Source of the DNA: Armatimonas sp043757465
GTDB lineage: Bacteria > Armatimonadota > Armatimonadia > Armatimonadales > Armatimonadaceae
Assembly: GCF_043757465.1 (NCBI RefSeq)
Contig: NZ_JAYVPL010000131.1
Span: 46,381 to 110,380 of the forward strand
Length of the DNA: 64,000 nucleotides
Direction of reading: 5' to 3'
Part shown: positions 34,107 through 42,055 of the stretch, piece after piece
Position numbering within the stretch: position 1 is the stretch's first letter
How the letters are laid out: each line of letters begins with the position of its first letter
The notes under the pieces: model-generated
Database searches by the model: none
What the model saw: only the letters and a program-made list of their open reading frames with translations
What the model was told of the DNA's origin: nothing
Position numbers and translations under genes: made by a program

Positions 34107-35090
34107 ATGAAGCACCTTCTTTATTGCCTCCTGCTACTGCTCAGCGTAGCAATCTCCGCGCGAGCCCACGACCCGCGCTACAGCAGTGTGATCTTGCGCC
34201 TTGAGGCCACAACGCTACGCATCAGCTTAGTCGCTCGGGTGGGCAAAGATGTCGGGCTACGCCAGCGGCTCGCGCTGGAGGCTGAGGGCAAGCCCGTAGC
34301 AACCGAGGGTGAGAGCCGGATTCAAGATGCCAGCAACCGCACGGTGCTGCTCGACACCCACGCCGCCGTGCTCGCTCCCAAGCAGCTCACCCTCACGCAG
34401 CGCCTCTTTCCGGAAGACCCACAGAGCCGCACGATTGTCTTGCTGTACTCCGGCGATAGGCTGGTGCAGGAGAGCGTTCTCGATGCCAGCCATCCGCGCT
34501 TTGTCTGGTCGGCTCAACAAGCACCTGAGCCGTCGCTCTCGGTGGTGCGGCGCTTTGTCCAAGAGGGCGTTGCACATATCTTCGCCGGACAAGACCATAT
34601 TCTCTTCGTCATCGCACTGCTCTTGCTGGGAGGAAGCCTGCGTCAGCTTGCCAAGATTATCACGGCTTTTACCCTCGCTCACACGGTCACGCTCTGCCTG
34701 GCGGCGACGAAAACCCTAACACTCTCGCCCGCAATTGTGGAGCCGCTGATCGCGCTCTCTATTGTGGCGGTGGGAGTTGACAACTTGCTTGCCAAGCCCG
34801 GGGAGCGCGACTTTCGTGCCCTGATGGCGCTAGGCTTCGGGCTGATCCACGGCTTCGGGTTCGCCGGAGCACTCACGGAGATTGGGCTGCCCAAAGAGGC
34901 GTTAGGCCTCTCGCTGGGAGCGTTCAATATCGGCGTGGAGCTAGGACAACTGACCATTGTGTTGATGGTCGCACCGGCACTGGCACTCCTGACAAAACGA
35001 GCGCCCCGGGCCGGGCGACGGGCGCTGCTCGCGGGCACAGTTACCGTCATATTATTGGGAGCACTCTGGTTCTTCCAGCGGATCAGCTAG
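34107..35090 (+). CDS. HupE/UreJ-family membrane protein
   Basis: A 327-residue protein. Signal peptide LLYCLLLLLSVAISARA is followed by a periplasmic beta-rich domain (residues 20-145). The C-terminal HupE/UreJ_2 membrane domain has six helices starting VRRFVQEGVAHIFAGQDHILFVIALLLLGG. Histidines in HIFAGQDH, FTLAHTVTL and LGFGLIHGFGFAGAL line the likely metal path, in line with the nickel/cobalt permease relation of the family. A 12-bp direct repeat (CCCGTCCGATGA) gives two start codons, 34089 and 34107; the second puts the signal peptide at the terminus. It is the last gene of the DUF4331 operon. Confidence 0.82.
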   Translation: MKHLLYCLLLLLSVAISARAHDPRYSSVILRLEATTLRISLVARVGKDVGLRQRLALEAEGKPVATEGESRIQDASNRTVLLDTHAAVLAPKQLTLTQRLFPEDPQSRTIVLLYSGDRLVQESVLDASHPRFVWSAQQAPEPSLSVVRRFVQEGVAHIFAGQDHILFVIALLLLGGSLRQLAKIITAFTLAHTVTLCLAATKTLTLSPAIVEPLIALSIVAVGVDNLLAKPGERDFRALMALGFGLIHGFGFAGALTEIGLPKEALGLSLGAFNIGVELGQLTIVLMVAPALALLTKRAPRAGRRALLAGTVTVILLGALWFFQRIS

Positions 35091-35091
35091 A

Positions 35092-36531
35092 CTATTTGCC
35101 GGGCAGGCCAAGCTTGACACGGGCGGCGAGGATGCCCCCCTCGCGAATCGCGGAGGCATCCGTGCTCAGTGCTGTCAGGAGCGAGCCGCCGCCCCGATCC
35201 GTGAAGAACGACTGCACCTCCGTGAATAAGCGCTCTAGCGACGGGAAAGATTGAAGCTGCTGGGCTTCGTAGAGTGCGCCTAGGGCGGCCTCTGGCTCGG
35301 AGATATTGCCCAGTGCGGCTCCTTGCAAGCGGCGGGCCTCAGCCTGGCCCGCTGCATCGCCCAGGTTGGAAAAGTGCCCCGCCGACTCTTCCAGTAAGAG
35401 AACCGCACGGGCAGGCTCCTCCGTGAGTGTGATACGCCCCAGAACCAGCAGGGCACGGGCAAAGCCTTCCCGACTCTGGTCACCCCGCGCGACCGTGAGT
35501 GCGCGCTCCGCCAGATCAAAGGCGGCATTTACCTCGCCGCTACGCAAGTGCCCCAGCGCCAGGGCGAGCAACACTCCTGTGGGTCCGAGAAGCGCCTGGG
35601 GCGGCGACTCGGGAAGCGCGACTGCGAGCTGGTAGCGGCCCTCGTCCTCAGTGGCGAGTCCGGAGCGCAGGAGAACCTCCATGGCGCGCTGCCAGCCCTT
35701 GCCCCAGCTTGCCTCCAGATCCTCAGCTACTGCCCCCGTGGCAAAGAGCGAGAGTACCCCCAGCAGGCGACGGACTCCCTCAGGGAGGCGCTCCAGGAGG
35801 AGGTCACGGGCAATCGTGAGCGGGGTGGTTGTCCCTCCGTGCAGCGTGAGTGCCGTGAGCTGCGTCTCCATTCGTACACGAAGCGCCGTGAGGGGCTCGG
35901 TCTCCAGGAGTGCCGCCGTGAGCCGCGCCGCCTGCGGGTTGCCATCGAGCAAGCGCGCCAGCGAAGCAGTCTCCTCAGAGTCGAAATCTCGCCGCGCCCA
36001 GCCCACTAAAAGCCGTCGGGTATCACTGACAGAGAGAGGGGGTAGCTCCAGTGCCTGCTCCCCTGTGATATTCAGAGGCCGATGTGCCGCAATCAGCAAG
36101 TGAAGCTCAGGGAACTGGGTCAGTAGTGCAGGAACCACCGGCGCTTCCAGCCCATCCAGGATAAATAGTGCGGCACCACTGTCTGAAGGCACCCGCTGGG
36201 CCACCGCTTCCCGAATTGCGTCGGTGTGTCGAACCCCCTTCAGGCTGGCCCAGAAGACCCCCGCCGGGAAAGCCCCCGCCTCCGTGAGGCGCTGGGCAAC
36301 GGCACGTACCAGAGTACTCTTACCCACTCCTGCCGGGCCATGGAGGGTGACAATCCGCGAGGAGCAGGCCGTTCGCACCAGTGCCCCCAACGCTTCATCC
36401 CTGCCTACCAGCTTGTCCGCAAACGCCCGCAGTCGGGCGAACGCCGCCTCTCTTGCTGAACCTTCCAAATCGTTAAACCGTCCGCTCCGCGCTCCAAGGC
36501 ACTGCCCGGGCGCAAGAACACATTGTAGCAT
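35092..36531 (-). CDS. STAND/NB-ARC-like ATPase with TPR-like C-terminus
   Basis: A 479-residue protein. FADKLVGRDEALGALVRTA is the pre-P-loop GRE/GRD motif, followed by Walker A LHGPAGVGKSTLVRAV, Walker B AALFILDGLE, sensor LLIAAHRPLNI and the GNPQAARL (GLPLA-type) motif. The C-terminal third is helical with repeat character: AFDLAERALTVARGDQSREGFARALLVLGRITL and EARRLQGAALGNISEPEAALGALYEAQQL. No DNA-binding domain is evident. It converges on the HupE gene (1 nt apart) and is divergent from the histidine kinase gene. Confidence 0.68.
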   Translation of the reverse strand: MLQCVLAPGQCLGARSGRFNDLEGSAREAAFARLRAFADKLVGRDEALGALVRTACSSRIVTLHGPAGVGKSTLVRAVAQRLTEAGAFPAGVFWASLKGVRHTDAIREAVAQRVPSDSGAALFILDGLEAPVVPALLTQFPELHLLIAAHRPLNITGEQALELPPLSVSDTRRLLVGWARRDFDSEETASLARLLDGNPQAARLTAALLETEPLTALRVRMETQLTALTLHGGTTTPLTIARDLLLERLPEGVRRLLGVLSLFATGAVAEDLEASWGKGWQRAMEVLLRSGLATEDEGRYQLAVALPESPPQALLGPTGVLLALALGHLRSGEVNAAFDLAERALTVARGDQSREGFARALLVLGRITLTEEPARAVLLLEESAGHFSNLGDAAGQAEARRLQGAALGNISEPEAALGALYEAQQLQSFPSLERLFTEVQSFFTDRGGGSLLTALSTDASAIREGGILAARVKLGLPGK

Positions 36532-36571
36532 GAGAGAGTTTAGTTTGCAGGGTATACTGACACGTTAATCT

Positions 36572-38260
36572 ATGGGTATCCAAGGCTCCCCCTCACTACA
36601 GCAACTAACACTGCTCTCCCATGCGGCTGTCGCAAACTGGTCCGCACAGGAGCTACTAGAGCACTACGTTCTGGAAGCCACGCAGGCAACCGGTGCGACA
36701 CGCGGCTTTGTTGCGCTTGCCGAGGCTGAGGTTGGGGGACTGGTTCTGCTGGCCACAGCGGGAGATGGCTGGACGGATGAAGCGCGGCAGAACCGCCTCT
36801 CCGAGCGCGACCGCACAAACACGATCACCTCGCTGGTGGCCCGCACCGGCGCACCCGTGCGGGTGGCTAATGCCCCTGTGGATGTGCCCGGCTACGCCCC
36901 CTTCTTCCCCGGGATTTGCTCGGTACTGGCGGTCCCCCTTGCCCTGGAGCGCGATGAGCGAGTCCGAGGCGTGCTCAACCTGGAGTCGGATCGCCTGGAC
37001 GCCTTCACGGGGGAGCACGAGGCCTTCGCTCAGACCGTGGCGGATCTAGCGGCGCTACGGCTCTCCATGGACGATCTCCGGGAGCGGGAGACGGCGCTGG
37101 TACAGATCGGTAAGGAGCTCTCGGGTTCGCCGGATCTGGATGCCATGCTGGATCGGGTGGTGGAGATTACCAGCCAGGTACTGCGTGCCGAGGAGTGCTC
37201 GCTCTATTTTCTGGATCAAGCCAGCCAGCAGCTCACTCTGGCAGCCACCCGGGGCAAAGGCGTGCGCCCCGCCCGCAAAGCCTATGTACGCGGTGAAGGC
37301 CAGACAGGAACGGTTGCGACTACCGGTGCTGTGGTGCGCGATCTCGATGACATGCGAGCGTTTCTGGGAGCCCCGATTCCATCGGTGGCGGGCGTGGTCG
37401 GGGTGCTACGGGTGATCCGCAAGGAGTCCAGCTCCCCCTGGTTTCCCAATGACTTTACGGATGCGGAAGAGGAGGCACTACTCACCATCGCCGCGCAAGT
37501 GGGGGCGGCAATGGACAACGCGCGGCTCTTTGCACGGCTGATGCAGTCGGAGCGCATGGCCACTTGGGGTGAGATGAGCGCGATGTCCAGCCACATGATC
37601 GGCAATCGGGTCTTTGCCATTAAAGGCGAGCTCAATGAGCTGGAGTATGTCCTCCGAACGGGAGGCGAGGTGCGCCCGCTTGTCGAGGGCATGAAGCGAG
37701 GCATCTTCCGGCTGGAGGAGCTGCTGGCAGAATTTCGAGACTTTGTGCGGGCGGGCAACCTGGCTCCTACACCCGGGGATCTCAACGAGCTGACGCAAGC
37801 CGCGCTGGGAGAGACTTTCCCAAAGCGGAGCACAGTGGTTCTGGAGGCCAGCTACACCGCCAAGACTCTTCCCGTGGTCGCGGATGGAGCGAAGCTGAAG
37901 CGGGCGTTCTCGGAGCTGATTGAAAACGCGGTAACTTTCATGGAAGCAATGGGGGGAGGGACTCTAAAAGTGACGACACGCATCGTCTCGCGCCGGGAGC
38001 CCCTGCCCACCCGGCTGTCACTGCCTCGAAGCGACTACGCACTCCTAAGCTTCGAGGACACCGGCCCCGGCATACCAGAGTCGGAAAAAGAGCGGATATT
38101 CCGCCCGTTTGTAACCTCGCGGGCACGTGGGATGGGCCTGGGGCTAGCGATTGTAAAGGGTATCATCGAGGCGCACCACGGCGGCATCGTCGAGACAGGC
38201 GCAGAGGGAGAGGGGGCGCGCTTTGAGATCGCGCTGCCGCTCAAAAAGGGAGGAAAATGA
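36572..38260 (+). CDS. GAF-domain sensor histidine kinase
   Basis: A 562-residue soluble kinase. Two GAF domains come first: residues 25-165, with TRGFVALAEAEVGGLVLLATAGDGW and SVLAVPLALERDERVRGVLNLES; and residues 185-325, with RAEECSLYFLDQASQQLTLAATRGKG. The phosphoacceptor is probably His in GEMSAMSSHMIGNRVFAIKGELNEL (an atypical H-box). The HATPase domain has ELIENAVTF (N box), DTGPGIPESEKERIF (G1) and GMGLGLAIVKGIIEAHHG (G2). It overlaps the response regulator by 4 nt. A TATACT box ends 14 nt before the ATG. Confidence 0.9.
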   Translation: MGIQGSPSLQQLTLLSHAAVANWSAQELLEHYVLEATQATGATRGFVALAEAEVGGLVLLATAGDGWTDEARQNRLSERDRTNTITSLVARTGAPVRVANAPVDVPGYAPFFPGICSVLAVPLALERDERVRGVLNLESDRLDAFTGEHEAFAQTVADLAALRLSMDDLRERETALVQIGKELSGSPDLDAMLDRVVEITSQVLRAEECSLYFLDQASQQLTLAATRGKGVRPARKAYVRGEGQTGTVATTGAVVRDLDDMRAFLGAPIPSVAGVVGVLRVIRKESSSPWFPNDFTDAEEEALLTIAAQVGAAMDNARLFARLMQSERMATWGEMSAMSSHMIGNRVFAIKGELNELEYVLRTGGEVRPLVEGMKRGIFRLEELLAEFRDFVRAGNLAPTPGDLNELTQAALGETFPKRSTVVLEASYTAKTLPVVADGAKLKRAFSELIENAVTFMEAMGGGTLKVTTRIVSRREPLPTRLSLPRSDYALLSFEDTGPGIPESEKERIFRPFVTSRARGMGLGLAIVKGIIEAHHGGIVETGAEGEGARFEIALPLKKGGK

Positions 38261-38706
38261 GGATGATTCGAGTTCTGGTTGTAGACGATGAAGACGAGGT
38301 AAGGGCGGCACTGGCACGACGGTTGGAGCGTGATGGCTATGCCGTAGCAACAGCGGGGTCCGAGCGAGAAGGGCTGAGTGCACTCAAGAGTGTTGAGCAC
38401 CCCTATGATGTCGTTATCACTGACATGAACATGGGCGACCCCAACTCGGGGATGCATATACTGGAAGGGGCGGTCGCACGCGATGTCTTCACCGAGGTGA
38501 TCGTGCTCACAGCCTATGGAAATGTCGCTAATGCCGTGGAGTGCATGCGGCGCGGGGCCTACGACTACATCGAGAAGAACATGCCCGGCGTGGATGTCTT
38601 CGAGCTGCTGGTGATGAAGCTGGAGCAAGCCTGTCAGCGCCGCCGCCAGTCCGTGCAGACCGTGCGGCGGCTAGAGGAGTTCCACAAGCGCCACGGTGAT
38701 TCGTGA
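38257..38706 (+). CDS. Response regulator, single receiver domain
   Basis: A 149-residue receiver protein. Acidic pocket VLVVDDEDEV, phosphorylation Asp in VVITDMNMGDPNSG (about residue 50), Thr in VIVLTAYG and Lys in YDYIEKN are all present. A basic helical tail (QACQRRRQSVQTVRRLEEFHKRH) replaces an output domain. Output must therefore go through protein contact. It is cotranscribed with the GAF kinase (ATGA overlap). Confidence 0.92.
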   Translation: MRMIRVLVVDDEDEVRAALARRLERDGYAVATAGSEREGLSALKSVEHPYDVVITDMNMGDPNSGMHILEGAVARDVFTEVIVLTAYGNVANAVECMRRGAYDYIEKNMPGVDVFELLVMKLEQACQRRRQSVQTVRRLEEFHKRHGDS

Positions 38707-38733
38707 CAATGAGTGTTAGTAATTAATGACTAG

Positions 38734-39228
38734 TTAGGCGGCTACGGCCAAGGAGTCTTTGCTCTGAGGAGTCGCAAGGCAGCGCTCGCGGATAAGTGCT
38801 GTCCAGTCTTTGTGGCAGGTCGTGATCATTAGTGTCTCAAAGCCATAGCGCCTCCCCGCCTGCGCCGTGGCCTCTTTGTCATCGGCAATCAGAGTGAGAC
38901 CAAACGCAGGAGCATGTTTAAGAGTTGCCACCGGAGCGCGGCCCGCCCGGACGGCGCTCCGGTGCTCCTGCCCCGTAATAATTCCCCCCAGCCGAACCCC
39001 ATTGAGTGCGAAGAAAAGACGCACACGGCGTGTGGGCATCTCTGCCAGCGTGTAGATCCAAATCTCCCAGCCATCGCGCTGGAGGGAGCGCATCAGCCCG
39101 AGCGCTCCACAGCGCAAGCCGTGGCTCAGCAGTAGTGCCTGCACGCCCTGTGGATGATCACAGCGAAACTCGGCGACCTCAGGGAGAAGTGTGCCATTCC
39201 AGCCAAAAGCAATTCGTTTTGTCATCAT
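38734..39228 (-). CDS. HAD-superfamily-like protein with degenerate catalytic motif
   Basis: A 164-residue protein folding like a small HAD phosphatase. Motif II (WIYT) and motif IV (LIADDKEATAQAG) are recognisable, and the order of elements fits. Motif I reads RIAFGWNGTLLP where active enzymes have DxDGT, so the nucleophile Asp and the acid/base Asp are Gly and Asn. It should be unable to form the aspartyl-phosphate. It is divergent from the RCK channel gene with a palindrome between them. Confidence 0.55.
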   Translation of the reverse strand: MMTKRIAFGWNGTLLPEVAEFRCDHPQGVQALLLSHGLRCGALGLMRSLQRDGWEIWIYTLAEMPTRRVRLFFALNGVRLGGIITGQEHRSAVRAGRAPVATLKHAPAFGLTLIADDKEATAQAGRRYGFETLMITTCHKDWTALIRERCLATPQSKDSLAVAA

Positions 39229-39233
39229 AGTCG

Positions 39234-39261
39234 TATGGAAATTGCTTATGCATTTTCCATA
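39234..39261. promoter_or_regulatory. Palindromic operator-like site between divergent genes
   Basis: TATGGAAA / TTTCCATA arms are 12 nt apart, immediately upstream of the degenerate HAD gene and about 30 bp before the channel promoter. GGAAATT / AAATTTCC gives a second overlapping inverted repeat extending to about 39271. The region is markedly A+T-rich compared with its surroundings. Confidence 0.5.
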
Positions 39262-39286
39262 CCAAATTTCCTATGCACGCCAGAAT

Positions 39287-39295
39287 TGTTATAAT
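39287..39295 (+). promoter_or_regulatory. Extended -10 promoter of the RCK channel gene, leaderless
   Basis: TGTTATAAT is an extended -10 (TGnTATAAT) ending 5 nt before the GTG start at 39301. Confidence 0.65.
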
Positions 39296-39300
39296 AGGCT

Positions 39301-40590
39301 GTGCCGACCCCTTTTCGACCTGATTTTCTATCTGATGCGCTAAGCGATCATGTCGTGGTCTGTGGCCTGGGACGCTTTGGGCTACGCATTGTGGAGCTGC
39401 TGCGCGAGCAGGGAGTCTCTGTGGTTGCCATTACCAGCCCAGAGACACGGGAGGATCGGCGGGTGGCAGCGCTTGACCGTGGGGCCGATCTGATCACAGG
39501 TGATTTCCGTTTCCCCGATACGCGTGAGGCCGCCCGTCTGGACCAGGCACGAGCGCTGATCTTGGCAACCTCCGACGACTTGGTAAACTTAGAGACCGCT
39601 CTGGATGTGCGAGGGCAGCACCCCAAGCTGTGTATCGTCATGCGCCACTCTGAGGAGCGCCTTGCCTCCCGGCTAGAGCAAGACTTTGATCTCACCCATG
39701 TCCTAGTTCCGTCATTGCTCGCCGCGCCGCACTTCGCCGAGGCGGCTCTCGCCCCTCCCCCAGAGCCAAGCACGACACGCCACCGAGTGCGGAGACAGCG
39801 GCTCCGGCGTGCCAAGCAACCGGATTTAAGTCTTTTATTTTTGTTGCTCTGCCTGCTTTTTCTAGGGGGAGTGCTGATCTTCCATCAGAATATCGGTCTG
39901 AGCTACATGGACGCGGCCTACTTCACCGTGACTATTTTGACCACCGTGGGCTTTGGGGATTTCAACCTACAGAGCGAGTCCGCGGCGGTAAAGTTATTTG
40001 GGATGGTGCTGATGTTCGGTGGCGTTTTACTTCTTGCCACGCTCTCGTCGCTCCTGACCAACTATATTCTCTCCGGGGCAGCGCAACAGGCGCGGGCGGA
40101 GCGGACAATCCGGCGCTACCGGGGGCATATTATTCTTTGTGGCCTGGGAAGTGTGGGATTTGCGATTGCGGAACGCCTCCGGGCACGGAATGTGCGAGTG
40201 GTCGTGATAGACATGACTTTGGAGGATGCTCTCTTCCGCGATCTGGCGACGCGTGTTCCGATTTTGCTAGGGGATGCGACCCGACCCGAGACACTACTGA
40301 GAGCGGGCTTTCGACGGGCAAGCGCGGTGGTAGCCGCGACGTCCAGCGATGCCTTGAACCTGGAGATCGGACTCATGGCACAGACTCTAGTAGAGGACTA
40401 CCGCCCGGAGAACCCGGTTCGCCTAGTGCTACGCTGCTTCGATCCCCATCTGGCACGGCGCATCCATCGTGTCTCGCAGAACTACACGCTGCTGTCCTCA
40501 GCGGAGATCGCGGCTCCCCTCTTTGTAGAAGCCGCATTGCACCCTAAAAAGGGTGCTGCTTCAGAAGCTATTCTGGAAGGAAGTACTTAA
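39301..40590 (+). CDS. RCK-pore-RCK potassium channel-like protein
   Basis: A 429-residue protein. An N-terminal TrkA_N/RCK Rossmann domain (VVVCGLGRFGLRIVELL, residues 18-150) precedes a two-helix pore module: LLFLLLCLLFLGGVLIF, P-loop with selectivity filter TVGFGDF, then LFGMVLMFGGVLLLATLSSLL. A second TrkA_N domain (HIILCGLGSVGFAIAERL) follows, residues 280-400. It is probably a ligand-gated K+ channel with NAD(H)- or nucleotide-binding gates on both sides of the pore. The S41 protease gene starts 2 nt after the stop. The GTG start is fixed by the -10 box 5 nt before it. Confidence 0.88.
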   Translation: MPTPFRPDFLSDALSDHVVVCGLGRFGLRIVELLREQGVSVVAITSPETREDRRVAALDRGADLITGDFRFPDTREAARLDQARALILATSDDLVNLETALDVRGQHPKLCIVMRHSEERLASRLEQDFDLTHVLVPSLLAAPHFAEAALAPPPEPSTTRHRVRRQRLRRAKQPDLSLLFLLLCLLFLGGVLIFHQNIGLSYMDAAYFTVTILTTVGFGDFNLQSESAAVKLFGMVLMFGGVLLLATLSSLLTNYILSGAAQQARAERTIRRYRGHIILCGLGSVGFAIAERLRARNVRVVVIDMTLEDALFRDLATRVPILLGDATRPETLLRAGFRRASAVVAATSSDALNLEIGLMAQTLVEDYRPENPVRLVLRCFDPHLARRIHRVSQNYTLLSSAEIAAPLFVEAALHPKKGAASEAILEGST

Positions 40591-40591
40591 G

Positions 40592-41815
40592 ATGCGGGTT
40601 CGTAGCCTACTGACAATCGGTGTGCTCCTCGGGGCGCTCTCCAGTGCCTTTGGCCAGTCTGTTTCCTCGGAGACTAAAGATAAAGTGCTCCTGAGTATGC
40701 AAAACACGATCCAGCGGCAGGCATTTGTCCCAGGCATAGACTTCACGCAGTGGCCCGCCTTCCTAGCAAAGCGCCAGACCGAGATAGAGCATGCCGGAGA
40801 TATCCCAACCTTTGTCAATACCATCAATGGAGCGCTCCGCGACTTTGGCATCAGCCACATTCGGCTCCTCTCGCCTCAGAATGTCAAGACCCGTGTGAGC
40901 GGAGTGACTCAGGGTTTCGGCATGGCGACCCAAAAGAGCGAGAGTGGCCTGCTCATCACCACGATTGCCCCCAAGAGTCCGGCGGCGCAGCTTGGTCTGG
41001 AGCAGGGCGATGAGATTATCCAGGTAGAGGGCATCGAAAAACCCGTCTCCTACCCCATCCCCCCCGACAACGACACCACCGCTCTCACTATCAAGCGCAA
41101 GAGCACGGGGGCGATCAAGCACTACATGCTCGCCAAGAAAGCCTACTCCACCGACCAGCCCAATACGCTCACCTGGATCAACAAAGACACTGCGGTTCTG
41201 CGCATCCCCTCTTTCTCACGCACGTACAGTGAGAAGCAGATCGAGGGCTTTGTCGCGGAGGTTAGCCAGAGAAGAGCCAAGGCACTTATTTTGGATCTGC
41301 GCAGCAACGGCGGCGGCCTCGTTCGTAACTGCCAGCACCTACTCTCGCTGCTCAGTCAGCCGGGAACTCCCATCGGCACCAGCGTGGACCGTCGCATCTC
41401 GGAGCGCTATGTCCAGACCACCGGCGGCGATAGTAAGGACATGGTGGCGATCGCCAAGTGGTGTGGACCCACCAGTAAGACCGTCAAGCTGGCGCAGCAA
41501 CCCTTTATGGGCAAGCTTGCCATTCTTTTGGACTCCCGCTCCGCCAGCGCTTCGGAGATTACCAGCGCGGTGCTTAAAGAGCAGCGCGGCGCGGTGCTCA
41601 TCGGACGGCAGTCGGCGGGTGCCGTGCTTGTTTCCCTGTTTCTCCCGCTGGCAAACACCGAGGGCTTCGAGGTGCAGGTGCCTCTGTCGGACTATGTCTC
41701 GCCGGGGGGAATGCGCCTGGAGAAGAACCCCCTCAAGCCCGATGTTGCCGTCGAAGGCATCATCACTGAGTCCGGCGACCCTGTTCTAGAGAGTGCCCTC
41801 AAGGCAATTAAGTAG
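40592..41815 (+). CDS. S41 family (C-terminal processing) peptidase
   Basis: A 407-residue exported protease. The signal peptide is MRVRSLLTIGVLLGALSSAFGQ. A PDZ domain follows (GFGMATQKSESGLLITTIAPKSPAAQLGLEQGDEIIQV, about residues 105-180). The catalytic domain has LILDLRSNGGGLVRNCQHLLS and the nucleophile region LLDSRSASASEITSAVL. The position of the usual catalytic Lys (GxKTxGK) reads GRQSAGA, so the Ser-Lys dyad may be changed, as in tricorn-like members. ATG 40592 follows the channel stop by 1 nt and GGAAGG lies about 11 nt upstream, so the two genes are coupled. Confidence 0.85.
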   Translation: MRVRSLLTIGVLLGALSSAFGQSVSSETKDKVLLSMQNTIQRQAFVPGIDFTQWPAFLAKRQTEIEHAGDIPTFVNTINGALRDFGISHIRLLSPQNVKTRVSGVTQGFGMATQKSESGLLITTIAPKSPAAQLGLEQGDEIIQVEGIEKPVSYPIPPDNDTTALTIKRKSTGAIKHYMLAKKAYSTDQPNTLTWINKDTAVLRIPSFSRTYSEKQIEGFVAEVSQRRAKALILDLRSNGGGLVRNCQHLLSLLSQPGTPIGTSVDRRISERYVQTTGGDSKDMVAIAKWCGPTSKTVKLAQQPFMGKLAILLDSRSASASEITSAVLKEQRGAVLIGRQSAGAVLVSLFLPLANTEGFEVQVPLSDYVSPGGMRLEKNPLKPDVAVEGIITESGDPVLESALKAIK

Positions 41816-41825
41816 CCCTATGGCC

Positions 41826-41854
41826 TTGACACCAAGGACAAATATAGATATACT
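41826..41854 (+). promoter_or_regulatory. Consensus sigma-70 promoter of the arginine operon
   Basis: TTGACA (41826-41831), 17-nt spacer, TATACT (41849-41854). The predicted start is at about 41861, 195 nt before argC and 7 nt before the leader ORF. This is the best promoter in the window. Confidence 0.85.
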
Positions 41855-41867
41855 TCTGGCCTAAGCG

Positions 41868-41927
41868 ATGCAAAAATCTCAAACAAACCGTCGCCGCGTC
41901 CGTCGTCCCTCAGAGGTCACGGGCTAG
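41868..41927 (+). CDS. Arginine-rich leader peptide of the arg operon attenuator
   Basis: A 19-codon ORF, MQKSQTNRRRVRRPSEVTG, starting about 7 nt after the predicted transcription start and ending with TAG at 41925. Five of the six codons 8-13 are arginine (CGT CGC CGC GTC CGT CGT). It sits between a strong promoter and a terminator in front of argC. By analogy with the trp, his and leu leader peptides, it would make the ribosome a sensor of charged tRNA-Arg. The RNA pairing needed for this is present (see the attenuator entry). The peptide itself probably has no function. Confidence 0.75.
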   Translation: MQKSQTNRRRVRRPSEVTG

Positions 41928-41978
41928 GCGCATCAAAAACGCGAACCGTGACCGGAAGGGGGTTGACCTTTCTGGAAA

Positions 41979-42055
41979 GCGGCTACGTGTGAGTGCATCG
42001 AGAAAATAGTGTTTGGCGTGGCCGCAGGGGAAACCCTGGCGGCTTTTTTTGTTTT
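41979..42055 (+). promoter_or_regulatory. Antiterminator/terminator switch (transcription attenuator) before argC
   Basis: Two exclusive helices. The antiterminator pairs 41979-41988 (GCGGCTACGT) with 42016-42025 (GCGTGGCCGC), ten continuous pairs including G-U. The terminator pairs 42021-42029 (GCCGCAGGG) with 42034-42043 (CCCTGGCGGC, one bulge), GAAA loop, followed by TTTTTTT at 42044-42050. They share 42021-42025. The first three Arg codons (41889-41897, CGTCGCCGC) can pair with 41979-41987 with one mismatch. They thus block the antiterminator unless a ribosome covers them. Confidence 0.75.

Noticed and set aside
41861..42000. Cobalamin, SAM, glycine or c-di-GMP riboswitch in the arg leader
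   Set aside because: None of their conserved boxes is present in the right order. A 7-bp pairing of 41866-41872 with 41994-42000 and a hairpin 41916-41922/41946-41952 are real but fit the attenuator.
42011..42043. T-box riboswitch before argC (GTGGCCGC resembles the T-box core)
   Set aside because: The NA of GTGGNACCGC is missing and no specifier loop or AGTA-type stem I was found; the leader peptide explains the region better.
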